The notes under the pieces: model-generated
Told to the model about the DNA's origin: nothing
Seen by the model: only the letters and a program-made list of their open reading frames with translations
The model's database searches: none
Translations under genes and position numbers: made by a program
Part shown: positions 39,480 to 50,559 of the stretch, piece by piece
How the letters are laid out: every line of letters begins with the position of its first letter
How positions within the stretch are numbered: position 1 is the first letter of the stretch
From: Forficula auricularia
Lineage: Eukaryota; Arthropoda; Insecta; Dermaptera; Forficulidae
Assembly: GCA_024734495.1 (NCBI GenBank)
Contig: JALMQS010000128.1
Span: 18,655,079-18,719,078, forward strand
Direction: 5' to 3'
DNA: 64,000 nucleotides

Positions 39480-41399
39480 TGATTATTTCAATTGTACAAG
39501 TTTTATTATTGAATTGTACATTTATATTATAAACTTTTCATTTTTCTTGTTAAGAAGAACTACATAATGTAATAGTATTTTATTAGTCACCGGCCTCCAA
39601 ACGTGCTAACAAACGTGACAAAGGAAGAGATGAAAATTACGTAAATTTATATAGTATAGTCGTATCCTCAGTTCCTTACTAGTTAGTATCTAGTAAGATT
39701 TTTGCGATTTAAAGAAAGTTATTTTTGAAAAACATTATAATTATAATCTACGGCCTTAGAATAATGGTAAAACCTTAGATTAAAAAAGAAATATTGAATG
39801 TTACAAATCTCTAAGCAGACAAGACTCCCTTATTTATTTTCTCTTTGAAAAACTTAAAGTAATAACATAACAAATAAAAGTATAATTTTAGTGGAAATGA
39901 AATTAATTTTTTTATTTGATAAAAATCCAATAAATGCTCATAAGAGCAGACCCATTGTAAAATTCTCAGTTATAACAAAGGGTGCAAAAAGAAAATTTTT
40001 CGCTAGCAAGAAGCCAACCTGCGGCGGCGGCAGGCCTTGAAGCTAGTATGTTAATAAAACAATATTTTTTTCATATCTAAACAAATATAGCTCACTTAAA
40101 TAAAGGTATAATTTTTGTCAAGACAAAAGTTAAATATTCGATATAAATTCAATTACTTTAATAAGAACAGACAATTTGCTTGAGATTATAATTAGACACA
40201 CATTGGTACCACTCACTCACTTTCACTATTTACTGTAAGGGACATTTCATAACAGCTAGCTGGTTAAACTGCCTCTGGAATAAACCCCCGAGTCTATATG
40301 TATAGAGTATAGATGGTTGCATATCTGCAGGTGCTATACCAATCGCTATGGATTCATTGCAATTCTATTTCAATTTTTTTGAGTCGTGTTGGACTTTATG
40401 AGCGGATTTCAGATCAGTGTCACATAAGCACTAGCAGCACACTAAAGGCCGAGAGCTAGTGAACATTTTAGACGATTATTTCAGAATGCAAGCAGCAGGT
40501 CGATTTGGGGTCAATGGAGAAATATAAATCATTTTATTTTTATTTGTAGAATATTTAATTAGTTCCATAGTGTCTATATAAATCAAGATATTTTGTACTA
40601 CTCATCTGTATATCTTTGAGTAACAGGGATCTTTAATGAATAAATAAATTGGTGAAATTTAAAAAATATGAAAATATAATGAATTGAGATGATTTTGATG
40701 AGGAAGTCCAAAATTCAAAAAGAGAGATATTATAACTATCTTTTTTATTCAAAAGCCGACGTTTTGGAAGTTTATTCTCTCCTTCTTCAGGGTTTTGAAA
40801 CGTCAGTGAAGGAAATCCAATGTGACATTCGCCTCTGTCACCTCTCTCAGTGGCAGTAACAATATTATATAGTATTTCATAATTGCGGGTAAATTGTGAA
40901 ATCTTGAAAATGAAACCAGGTTTGTGTAATTTTTGAGTTATAGGAATTCTATTTTTTTTATACTACAAGTACTTATTAATAAATTTCCATAGAGATTTTA
41001 ATTCTGGGCATCTTTTTGTATTTACATAGTTCCATTTTAAAATTAATAAGGAAAAATCTATTGCCAAATGATTTTTTTATATTGAATTTCCTTTTAATAA
41101 ATAGATAGTAATAATAATGAATTTAATACTTTGGTCATCCCGGCAGGTAGCATGTTTTGTTGACTTATTGATGAACTTTACTAAAGCCTAAATTTTACTC
41201 AGCTTTGAAGAAGAGCTGACGAATAGATTGCCTATATTCAGGAGTTTAATAATTTTCTAGGGATAAAGAAACAATTTCTCTCTCTAGATTGTAAATCTGT
41301 CGACGTAAACTAAATTAGATACAATCTTGAAGTCTACAAATTATATCTATTCATTTTCCCCAATCAATAGTCGCTTTTTTTTTTAATTAAAGGAGAGAA
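39480..41399. other. Gene-free region with repeat traces
   Basis: 39.88-40.12 kb is a diverged relative of the tandem repeat at 43.13-43.62 kb. 40.2-40.48 kb is less A+T-rich and unique. 40.74-40.83 kb carries a degenerate hairpin motif (minus CTGAAGA...AAAAC) related to element B. Confidence 0.5.
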
Positions 41400-41530
41400 A
41401 GTGTTACCGTGTAAGGATCTCTACGTGTAAAATTAGGCAATTTTTACTTTATCCAATGCGAAGCTTAGGTACAGTATTGGAATTAGTCTCTCGTCAAGCG
41501 CGACTTCAAAGGATCCTCAGATAATACACA
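41400..41530 (-). repeat. Dispersed repeat with TTTACTTTATCCAATGCGAAGC
   Basis: In reverse it matches 49.18-49.27 and 54.21-54.30 kb: TTTACCTGAGGACCCTTTGAAGTC, a Cys-rich-looking GCGCGAGAC block and CCAATGCGAAGC or close variants. It is a family of at least four copies in the window (also 8.7 kb). Confidence 0.65.
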
Positions 41531-41859
41531 ATAATCTCCGTTGACGGATTTAATAATGGTCTGACGTTGAAGAATGAATTTTATCACCTGAATGTCTCTT
41601 GCGTAGACTAATTTTGACGTCATTTATTTCTTAGTTTGGTAACGAAATGTAAAAAACATAAACAAATTAAGAAATTTATCCCGATTTATATGAATGAATA
41701 AAAAATAATAAGTGAAAAAGATCAGTTCAGATACATTTTTTCTGGAGAATTAATTTCCAAACAGTGATGACTTTAAATAAGAATAAAATTCCTAGTAGAT
41801 TAGATAATTCTTTAGATTCTATATAGATGCTAGACTTCAAGATGTGAACTCTCGTCTGC

Positions 41860-42167
41860 TCCTACCGCCCCAAGATCTTCATATATCCACTAAAATTTAC
41901 CCAGGGGGTCAGGGTTGGCGGCATTCACTAAGGTTGCCCAGGTGACAAATTTAACCCTGAGACCTGTTATCGATTTTCCCATCAATTGATTAGTCATTAC
42001 GCGTATTGAATTTTATCGATCCCTCTTTATCGCTTATCAGCACCTTGCTTCTATTTTCTTTGAATTCTCGATTGAGTGAGAGGCGGATTTCATATCTTAT
42101 CTTGATACGATAGACCAGGAACACCTGAATCGGGCTTCATTATACATTGAGTCAGGAGGTTGCTAAG
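41860..42167 (+). promoter_or_regulatory. Putative promoter/5' UTR of the small membrane-protein gene
   Basis: This stretch is less A+T-rich and unique. Eight TATC/GATA cores fall in 41966-42113, including GTTATCGAT, TTATCGAT, CTTATCAG, CTTATCT and CGATAG. An in-frame TGA at 42126-42128 precedes the ATG at 42168. The transcription start is not identifiable. Confidence 0.4.
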
Positions 42168-42295
42168 ATGGCTGCTGCTCTAGAGAAGAAAGTCAATAGA
42201 AATTTCACGGATGATTATGAAGATGGACCCAGGAGAATTCACATAATTAACGATGGCCGCTATTACCATCCGAATTCATCAGCATACAGTCAAAG
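42168..42295 (+). CDS. First coding exon of the small membrane protein
   Basis: ATG at 42168 to donor GTATAG after 42295. It encodes MAAALEKKVNRNFTDDYEDG and the RRIHIINDGRYYHPNSSAYS segment. Codon use is balanced and G+C is higher than the flanks. Confidence 0.82.
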
Positions 42296-45200
42296 GTATA
42301 GTTTATATATTTAAAGCTTTTCCTTAAAAATAAACAAAAACAAATAGATAGGTCAAATCTTAACGTAAAAGTTCACGATCATTGTTTTGTTTTGAAAAGC
42401 AGCTTGCAGGTTTATTTTTGTTAGTAATTAATGACAATTATATCTGTCGCCTCTATTGAAATAAATGTTCCTATATGATTATTTTGACATTTTCAAGGAA
42501 TCACTTTATTTTTTTAACTATCCCTTTCTCCTATCAGGGATTCATGACAAAAAAACTAAAAAGGGCAAATCTAGGAGGAAGGTGTCTGAATATTTATTGA
42601 TGAAGTCGAAATAAAGTGAGGAGGGTTTAAAATAAAAAATTATTAAATCTCAAAAACAAAAAAAAAAACAACAAGAGTGTGTAATTTATCAAAATGGGAC
42701 AACTCTTGCTTAAAAGGGTAAGTGGAGGGTTCGAAAATTATTAAAAAATTCAGATCGTCTCTATAAGAAATTAAAACCTGAAATTATATATTGAAAATAT
42801 AAGAAAATTATTAGATATGGTACCAAAAACTAAAACGATGGAATTTAAGAAGAAGTATGTACCTACAGGAGATTGATTGTGGATAGAAAATACTAAGAGA
42901 TCTCTCCCCCCCTCAAAAAAAAGTAAACATAACAAGAGACATAGAAAGCTGGAATTTTCAAAACTGAACAAAATCTATATATCGTTGGAATAGATCCAAA
43001 GATCAGATATTTAGAAGAAGATAATAAAAAATATTTATTTTTCTTTCTTATTTTAATAAAGTGCTTATTATTATTTTATTAAAAGTAGGTATAATGTGTG
43101 TGAAAATAATCCTATATTGTTATTAAAATATACAAATTTTCATAAGGAGAGAGACTTTGTAAATCTTTTCCTCGTGTCGAAGAGTGCAAAATAAATTTTT
43201 TTTTGGAGATATTTTAAAGAAATTTTTTTCATATCTATGAATAACATATTAATATAAAATTTTTGTCGATGTGAAATTTTATTTTCTCATCGAAATCCAA
43301 TAAATGTTTATAAGAGAAGCGGGAGCCTTTGTAAATCGTTCTCTTTTGACGAAGAGATATTTTATAGATAATACATTTTTCACATCTAAATAATTTATTT
43401 AAATAAATACTTAATTTTTGTGGAAATGAAATTTTCTTATCCTGTCAATATGCGAAAAATGTTTACCAGGCGAATCCTTTGTAAAATTTTCTTTCTTGAC
43501 AAAGGGCCTAAAATAATATTTTTTTTCGAGATATTTTAACGAAATTATTATTTTTCCTATCTATATATAATATACTTACATATAATAGTATAATTTTTGC
43601 GGGTATGAAATTTTTATGTCTCTTTTATCTTTACTTTTTTGTTACTATATTATAATATTATTTTTGGACTTTTTTGTACCAATCTCTTATCATAATAATA
43701 ATATTGTGTAACCTGACCACCTGCAACTCAAAGAGCGGCCTTGTGACATCCGAAAAATACCAGAAAGATAACTTTTCTGCACATTTCATCTCTATATCAT
43801 TCTAAACACATACCCATCGATTATATTTAGTTAAATTATTTGTTTTATTGGATGAAATTATAATAAATCTTAAATGTGATCATTTCATGTGATCGCATAT
43901 CAAGAGATATAATTTAATTTTTAAAGCTACGCAAAAAAGATTAAATAGCAATAATACACTTCTTATATCTCTCATGACACATAAATAGGTATTAATACAA
44001 GCTTTAGAAGACGTAGATATCTATACTATATATAATCTTTATATATTATATATTCAGTTGCGAATAATTGATAACAGAATTTAAAGATAAACACTCATAT
44101 TATTTATTTATTTTATATATTTATATATATATATATATATAATAAGATTACATCGAAATTGAAATTAAACGTCTATTTTACTAAGTGATTAACATAATTA
44201 TTTCCTCAAACTAAATGAACGATTCTACGGTTTACGCAATGTAGCAAGCCGGTTTGATTTTTTAATAGAGAAAAAGATTTTCAATTGACGATATAAAGAA
44301 ATGAGCAAGTGATCTTTGTTCTCAGTATAAAGAAGTGAATTAATTTCAAATTTTCAATGAATTAGAAAGGTTTAAATGACACAGGTGATATTCCTTTGAA
44401 CATCATTGTACTACAGGGAAATTTTATAATGTGTGAATAATATCTGATTTAACCATGAGACTACGTATCATGTTCACTTTACCCTTTACTGTAGCCACTG
44501 AAGATCGAATTCAGTAAATTAAAAATTATTAAAAATTTGCAACGAAATTTTCTCTGGAGAGAGACGGACTGGAAGAACATTTAATTGAAGGTAATGGAAG
44601 GTAGCCCAGGAGTAGCGAGGAAAAAAATTAACACATATCAAATAAGGTGTATTGAAGGAAATAATAAAAGAGTGTGTCTTCTGCTGGAATCATAAATTTT
44701 ATTTATAACTAGACTATAGTTTCGAGGACTTTGCCCTCTTCGTCAGTCTATTACAATTGATTCACAGGAATTAATGTATGAATGGAAAAGGAAAATTTCC
44801 ACGTGGCTGAGTTAAGAATTGTCATTTATAATATTTTTATTTTCTGGATGTAGGTGGCGTTATAAATAAAATTTATAATTCCAGCAGAAGACACACTATT
44901 TTATTGTCTCCTTCAAAATATAAAAATGTATTATTTTATAATTTATCGGCACAAAAACTTTCAATTTAAATAAGGTGTAATTTATTGGAATCCTCTCTTT
45001 CCTTTCAAACTGACGTTTCGGAGGATTCTTCCCCTTCTTCAGGGTTTAAGCAGTCAATGAAGGAAACAAATAAAATGCAGAAGAAGAAAGCATTTTATTT
45101 CTTCCTTAATTGACCTCTTGAAATCCTGAAGAAGGGGGAAGAATCCTCCGAAACGTCAGTTTGAAAGGAAAGGAGGAAGGATTCCAATAAATTACACCTT

Positions 45201-45909
45201 ATTTGATATGTGTTAATTTTTTCTTTCCCTCACTACCCCTGGGCTGCCTTCCATTACTTTCAATTATTATTAAAAATTATTTAAGGTCAACTGATGGCAG
45301 AAAAATCAATTGATCAATTGAGCACTTCTATCAATTGAATACGATGTCTTTTTGGAATCCATTTTAAGGAAATAACAAATAATTTTTCAAAAATCAAATT
45401 AATGAAAAATGGGTTAATCCAAGTTATTTTGTAATAAAATATTTTTACTACTATTAAATGAATTAAATACTATATCTATCTATCTTGAGATTATATAAAT
45501 CAATGTGGAATCCTATTTGTATTTAAGTATAGATTCATTTTTTTAATTGATTCTAGTGAATCATAAATAGTAGAACTGGGATGACTGTAATAAGCTAGCA
45601 CTACAAGATAGGTGGATTATTCGGATAAAAAATAACTTATCTTAACTTTTTTTAACATTTCAATAATTTATAGGAGAAGAATGCTTATCTATTAAAAATT
45701 TCTAATTCTTTTACAGCAGCAGCACTGCCACCGTGACTGTTGTCCGTGAACAGTACTGTATCTGCACCAAAACTGAACGAGAAAGACGTCTCTTCATCGC
45801 CTGTGTTATCTTTGTGGTTATTATATTCGCTCTTATCGCGACCATCGTTGCAATTCTTTGCACGGACCAAGAAGCCGCCAGGAAGTTTAAAGATTTGTTC
45901 CGTATTTGA
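42168..45909 (+). CDS. Small single-pass membrane protein, 106 residues, unknown family
   Basis: Exons 42168-42295 and 45717-45909 join in phase (CAA AG|C) into 106 residues plus TGA. The start follows an in-frame stop by 14 codons and has a good context (AAGATGG). The N-terminal half is polar (DDYEDGPRRIHIINDGRYYH), followed by a Ser/Thr run, a CIC pair (57, 59) and a basic stretch KTERERR. The hydrophobic segment 68-90 is a clear transmembrane helix, and a short tail EAARKFKDLFRI ends the protein. With no signal peptide and positive charge before the helix, an N-in orientation is likely; Cys 57 and 59 could be acylated. The layout recalls N-termini of type II membrane enzymes, but the stop and poly(A) signal argue for a complete small protein. 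I do not recognise the family. Confidence 0.82.
43130..43620. repeat. Diverged tandem repeat, about 160-170 bp unit, three copies
   Basis: Units begin near 43140, 43310 and 43465 and share CTTTGTAAAT-TTTCTCTTGACGAAGAG-like and TTTTGTGGAAATGAAATTTT-like blocks. A single relative is at 39.88-40.12 kb, so the unit is dispersed as well as tandem. Confidence 0.6.
44583..45265. mobile_element. Foldback element B, copy 2, in the membrane-protein intron
   Basis: Inverted ends AATTGAAGGTAATGGAAGG and CCTTCCATTACTTTCAATT. The inner palindrome 44966-45205 pairs AAATAAGGTGTAATTTATTG with its complement. Each arm carries the CTGAAGA...GAAAC hairpin (plus at about 45131-45157, minus at about 45007-45040). 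A family A element has inserted at about 44650-44945. Confidence 0.82.
44655..44950. mobile_element. Foldback repeat, family A, inside element B
   Basis: Inverted ends GAAATAATAAAAGAGTGTGTC and CACACTATTTTATTGTCTCC, with CTTCTGCTGGAAT/ATTCCAGCAGAAG next to them. Minus strand holds CTGACGA-A-GAGGGC-AAA-GTCCTC-GAAAC (about 44719-44752). The right side ends near CGGCACAAAAACTTTC. Confidence 0.8.
45717..45909 (+). CDS. Second coding exon of the small membrane protein
   Basis: Three successive CAG triplets (ending 45716, 45719 and, less likely, further on) offer alternative in-frame acceptors differing by one Ser. It encodes the Ser/Thr run, TVVREQYCICTKTERERR, the transmembrane helix (VIFVVIIFALIATIVAIL) and the tail to TGA 45907-45909. 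Opposite-strand frames here are shadows. Confidence 0.85.
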
Positions 45910-45941
45910 AGCATCCTTGATCTTGATCATTTAAGACACTT

Positions 45942-45947
45942 AATAAA
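45942..45947 (+). promoter_or_regulatory. Poly(A) signal of the small membrane-protein gene
   Basis: AATAAA 33 bases after the stop codon; a second A-rich/T-rich region follows at 46.04 kb. This supports the stop as the true 3' end. Confidence 0.5.
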
Positions 45948-46119
45948 ATCCGCTTGATTTTTGGAAGATAAAATCAAGTGATGATTGACTTTTGTGTGTG
46001 ATCAAATTTTCGACATCGATTGAGTGAAGTGAAAAGTTTGTGAATTAAAAAAAAAATATATATAAGTGTATCTTAAAAATATTTGTGTGGTGTAAAAAAT
46101 AGTCGTAGTAGTGTGTTAT

Positions 46120-46250
46120 AATAAATCCAAATATAAATAGATTTGGCGTCGGGGCGGGCTCGGTCAGGTTGAGGCCATCACACTCCCGTGGAAGGGAGTG
46201 TTGTGGTATAAAGCGGTGGAGGGCCTCGTCGCCCTGGGTATATTCCAAAA
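46120..46250. other. G+C-rich patch of unknown nature
   Basis: About 55% G+C, with ACTCCCGTGGAAGGGAGT as a local hairpin. It is not a tRNA by A/B boxes. It may be a repeat remnant. Confidence 0.35.
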
Positions 46251-46274
46251 GACATTAAATGAATTAACATATAG

Positions 46275-46525
46275 GACGATGGGGATCTCTCTTAATTGTT
46301 ACGCTTTCAGCATAAGAACATATAGAGCGGGTGGCGTATAATTATTTTATTGTAAATATTGGGAAAAAAGCTGAAATATGAGTCAGGATTTATCGGGCTC
46401 TTTCAGCCACCTGCTCTGAATCTTAGTTAATTGTTCTGAAGCTGAAAGTGTGAAGTTGAAAAAATTATTGGATTGTGTAAATATGTCTTATTTTTGTAAA
46501 AGGCGGAGGAACAATAAACAAAATA
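46275..46525 (+). repeat. Dispersed repeat related to 16.13-16.35 kb
   Basis: Shares AGAGCGGGTGGCGTATAATTAT, GAGTCAGGATTTATC and TCTGAAGCTGAAAGTGTGAA (reverse) with the 16 kb copy. Confidence 0.65.
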
Positions 46526-46674
46526 AAAAAAGTATGTATTTACATATATGAGAAGCTATTTTCAAGTATATAATTTATGAAAAGTAAAATTAGAAGCTCA
46601 CTATGAGCTAAAAAAATCTTATTTCTACATTATTAACTATCTTTTTTGAATAACAAATATCAATAGAATTATAA

Positions 46675-46765
46675 TATTTTATCCGCGGCCCGAAACATTT
46701 GTTTTTTCTTCAAATGTGGCCCGTATAAGCCAAAAGGTTAGACACCCCTTATCTAGTGAATAAAA
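46675..46765 (-). repeat. Decayed hAT-like end
   Basis: Contains GCGGCCCGAAACATTTG and CAAATGTGGCCCGTATAAGCC followed by GTTAGACACCCC, a pattern common at ends of hAT-derived repeats (CAGGGGTGTCTAACC in reverse). Confidence 0.5.
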
Positions 46766-47044
46766 CTTTTTGTTCCTTTCTCTTTCATTAAAAAGTTTTC
46801 AAATTCATAGAGTTTTTTTTCTAAGTTTTTTTTCTTGTTTTCTTTTCCTTAGCTTTTTTCTTGAAAATTGTACTCAAAAAATTAATTTCATTCCCTAATC
46901 GCAATTTTTGGATTACTTTTTTAAGTGAATTTCTTCTAATGGCTGAAAATAAGAATTTAGAATGTAGATGAAAATTGCGATAAATATATCCTAATATGAT
47001 TAGATGAAAACCCTCAGAAATGTTCTTCGATTACTTTATATAAG

Positions 47045-47470
47045 CTACTAGCTGCAAGGCCCGTCTCTTGCTAAGTCAAGGGGCTTCGCCCCCTGGACCC
47101 CCCGTCACTTGAATACTCCAACCACTCCCTCTCCCCAACTCCGGAACTTCTCCCCCGTCTCTGAAAACCCTCCAACTTCCAGCCCCAAATAGGTATATAT
47201 ATATATAGGTGCAGACATAGGCACAAATCCCCTTTAGTATCCCCCTGGACCCCCACCCCCATGACTTCCCTCCCTACATAGAAACATGCAGAGACAGAGA
47301 CAATTGCCCTTTAGTAATTTGTGATTATATAGGTACAGACACAGAGACAAATGCCCTTTAGTAGCCCCCTGATCCCCACCCCTGGACCCAAACCCCAAAA
47401 CACTGGGGGGCATAGGTAGGTAGTTACAGAGGCAGGCAAAAATTCCCTTTAGTAGTATGTGATTATAGAT
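47045..47470. repeat. Repeat with GGGGCTTCGCCCCC hairpin and about 100-bp tandem units
   Basis: Three units share (A)GGTGCAGACATAGGCACAAAT-like and CCCTTTAGTA-CCCCCTGGACCCC blocks (about 47.20, 47.33 and 47.42 kb). The left end has GCTGCAAGGCCCGTCTCTTG then AAGGGGCTTCGCCCCCTGG. Minus frames here are low-complexity and not genes. Helitron-like hairpins look similar, but no 5'-TC/CTRR-3' ends were established. Confidence 0.55.
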
Positions 47471-47994
47471 GATATTAATAAACAAAATGATAAAAAATGA
47501 AAAAACTATTCTTCAGATATTATTTATGTATATACCTATAGGTCCTATCTAATATACTTTACATATTTTTTATGGATTTATAATTTTTTATTAATAAACT
47601 TTAAAATAATAAATTTTTGATTGACAAATTTATTCGCTTATTTCCTCTTCAGTACAGTGAAATGTCAAGAAAAACGACAGATACTTAAATACACATTTTT
47701 TCAAATGACAAAAATTTATTAACTATTCCATTTAGAATGGTAAAATAATTTCCTCTTGATTGGATTTCGAGATTCAATACAAATTAAAATCACAATATCT
47801 ACATACAAACAATATGATTTTAAAATAAATCATAAAGCTTCTACTTAAAAAAATCGAAAAACTGGAACTCCTCTAAATTGTAAATATATTTACCAAAATT
47901 TCTTCTGTAAAGATCTAGTAAATGGCATAGTTGATTTATATTGGATTGACACTGTACTCAGGCGAACCATCACTATGTGCAGCTCAACTTTCTC
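47471..47994. other. A+T-rich spacer
   Basis: Nothing recognised. Confidence 0.7.
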
Positions 47995-48159
47995 CGAGGG
48001 GTGAACCGTGACCTAATATGATGTACACCTAATTCCACTTCCACTTTCATTTCCAAGTAGAAGACAATAGATGAAGGAGCATTATCTAATGAATTCCAAA
48101 ATACTTCCCCATAATTCCAAAGACGTGTACACCTAATTCCAATCGCTGTTCACCCCTCG
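47995..48159. mobile_element. hAT-like MITE, uninterrupted copy
   Basis: 165 bp with inverted ends CGAGGGGTGAAC/GTTCACCCCTCG and a perfect 8-bp target duplication ACTTTCTC (47987-47994 and 48160-48167). It is the intact version of the element at 30313-30850. Confidence 0.9.
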
Positions 48160-48167
48160 ACTTTCTC

Positions 48168-49179
48168 AAAAGAAATTTCAATGTGCAAATATGCATCAGC
48201 TCCATTGTTATAGCAGTGCTCTAAATCGAATTCCATGTTAGAAATAAATGAACGATGACACAAGCCTCTCAGCATAAAGGATCACGTCATTTCACCAAGT
48301 CGAGCATTTACTCTTATCTTTTAATATATTTAAATGTGCGATTATTTAATATAATAAATCATATAATAAATAAATAAAATAATTTAAATATACGATTACT
48401 TAGAGAGTAAACCTGCTAACTTACAACAAGGAAATTTTAGAGAGCGAAGAAAAACAAACAAAATTTAATATTGTTGTTATGGAGAAAACTGTTTTTCATA
48501 TTTTTTTTCCTACAACTTACTATCGTAATTTTAAGTAGCAGTTTTACTTGGACGATGCTGCATCTCTTTTTCTTTCGAACGGTATTAATATGTCATATAT
48601 GATAAAAAATGGAGTTAGCAGATTTACTCTCTAAGCAGACGATAAGTATTATAATTTTATACACAATCATCCCAACATAATTATTATTATTTAAAAAATC
48701 TACTTTTCTCTCTTTACATTTAGACACCTCGTTAGGTGTACATCTGAGGATATCAGAATGAGAATTGTGCTTTTGAACTTTTTCACATATTGCTGTCAAG
48801 TTACTATATTTACCAATTATTATAAATTTGAATATTCACTTCTGCTAGATATGCTTTTGTTAATTTCTATTTTCGCGTTCGCAAGTTTATTTTTAAGGAT
48901 TTTGAGTTTATCCCATCACATTGAAATTACGTCCATAGTTTATTTAAAAATATCATAATTCTACATTTTCTATAAAACGAAATATAAAGATTATTATCTT
49001 GGTTTTTCTTCAAGAATTTTATTTTTCTTTCTAATCCGTGACATTATGATTATTCATATAGAAATTGCATAGGTTCATGATACATTTCGAGATTTTGAAT
49101 TGTACTAAGTCCAAAAGCTCAGATATAAATACAGTAAAATAAACTAAGGTGACCATCCCTTATCTTATATTATACTTTA
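48168..49179. other. Gene-free A+T-rich region
   Basis: No gene or repeat recognised; overlapping frames at 48593-48958 have no domain. Confidence 0.65.
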
Positions 49180-49275
49180 AGTGTAGTCTTTACCTGAGGA
49201 CCCTTTGAAGTCTCGCCTGGCGCGAGACCTATTCCAATACTTTGCCCATCCATTGGATAAAGTAAAAAAAAAACA
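49180..49275 (+). repeat. Dispersed repeat, AGTCTTTACCTGAGGACC type
   Basis: Nearly identical in its first 50 bases to 54.21 kb; includes GCGCGAGACC and CCATTGGATAAAGTAAAA. Confidence 0.75.
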
Positions 49276-50010
49276 CCTTAATAAAATGAAACTGATGCAG
49301 TCAATCGGGAAAACTCGAATGTTTATATGGTAAACTCTACCTTTTCTATTCTCTATCTATTTAAAGCTTATATAAAAAATTTCATACCGTACATACATAC
49401 TTATACTTGATGGCCTACGTGCATGCCATAAGCTCTGGAGCATTCCATCAACGACTGGGCTCGCCTAGCTCTTACGCAGCTTTCATTCTTCTACGCGCAG
49501 AATGTTGCCTAAATACAGGCGCACCAACGTCATAAATCATATTCAAATTCAGACTGCATTTTGAGAATTTTAATTAGTACAATTATTTATATATATTATA
49601 TAATTCAATATTTTTCTTATAAATGCATAAAAAATTGAATCAGTTAAAAAGCTCTAAATGAAAAAATAATTCAAGTTCGATTTAGGCCAAGATGAGCAAC
49701 AATATTCAATTATTTTTTCACTTGTTTGTAATAGATAAAAGAATTTACTATTGGTTGATAAAATGAAATGAAAAATTAGATCATGAGCCCCTGGAGCGAG
49801 TCCTTATTACCAAGCCATTTAAAACATACGATGATAATTTTAGTTTCTTATACACGGTGTAGCATAAAAATTTACCACATTTTGAAGAATATAAAAAACG
49901 AAAAAATTTAACTGAAAAAAAAACTGAATACTTATATTTTTGAAAAGAACATAAAATAATTTTTTTAATGTGTTTTAAATATTAAGTATATTAGACAAAA
50001 AAAGGGGGTC
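49276..50010. other. A+T-rich spacer with a G+C-richer patch
   Basis: 49.39-49.53 kb (CATGCCATAAGCTCTGGAGC) is less A+T-rich; no frame or repeat assigned. Confidence 0.5.
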
Positions 50011-50014
50011 AAAA

Positions 50015-50190
50015 ATAAAAATTCTAACCATTTTTTGTATACATATTCTATAGACCCCCAGAAAGCTAGAAATGCAAAAACTAACTACCCAAAATGGGAG
50101 GGAGGGTCAAAATGAAAATTCTAACCCTTTCGACCAAACTATATATACAAAAATTTTGGTTGAGTTTGGCCGAAAGGGGTAGAATTTTCA
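50015..50190 (-). repeat. Reverse copy of the 20.5 kb repeat
   Basis: GACCCCCAGAAAGCTAGAAA and AAATTTTGGTTGAGTTTGG match the 20.55-20.75 kb units. The minus frame 50139-50417 starts inside it and is not supported. Confidence 0.65.
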
Positions 50191-50559
50191 TTTTTGAAAA
50201 AAATCCTTATCAGCAGAACTTTTCTTAATGTTTGCTGTTTAAAATTTCGATCCTTTCTAAAATTAATCTCTTTTTCTAAAATCCGTTCATTATCTAAAAT
50301 TTTGGGATTATAAAAGTCAGAATTGTGTCCCAGATTAGTTGAATAGCTAGCTACTATAGGGGTACATTTGGAATTTCTGTGGTTATAAATTCTAAATTTT
50401 AAATATTGGCTGCCCAAACGTTTGAACTTTTAATAAACATTTGAAAAGTGTTTTTTATAAAAGATTTGTATTTATTTATATATGTAGATAAATATTTATT
50501 TGCATCAACCTGAATATTTTTAATAAAATTCAAAAAATTTTAAGTCTAATATTCACCTT

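Larger units (their letters stand above)
42296..45716 (+). other. Intron of the small membrane-protein gene, 3.4 kb
   Basis: GT-AG. The 3' end reads TTCTTTTACAG followed by CAGCAG. The intron holds a diverged tandem repeat (43.13-43.62 kb), a (TA)n near 44120-44140 and the nested foldback complex at 44583-45265. The minus frame 42771-42971 is not supported. Confidence 0.8.

Noticed and set aside
45685..45934. Three frames opposite or overlapping the second membrane-protein exon
   Set aside because: Shadows: the true frame joins to 42168-42295 and carries the transmembrane helix.
47071..47485. Two minus-strand Gly/Leu-rich frames
   Set aside because: They lie in a tandem G+C-rich repeat and mirror its unit structure.
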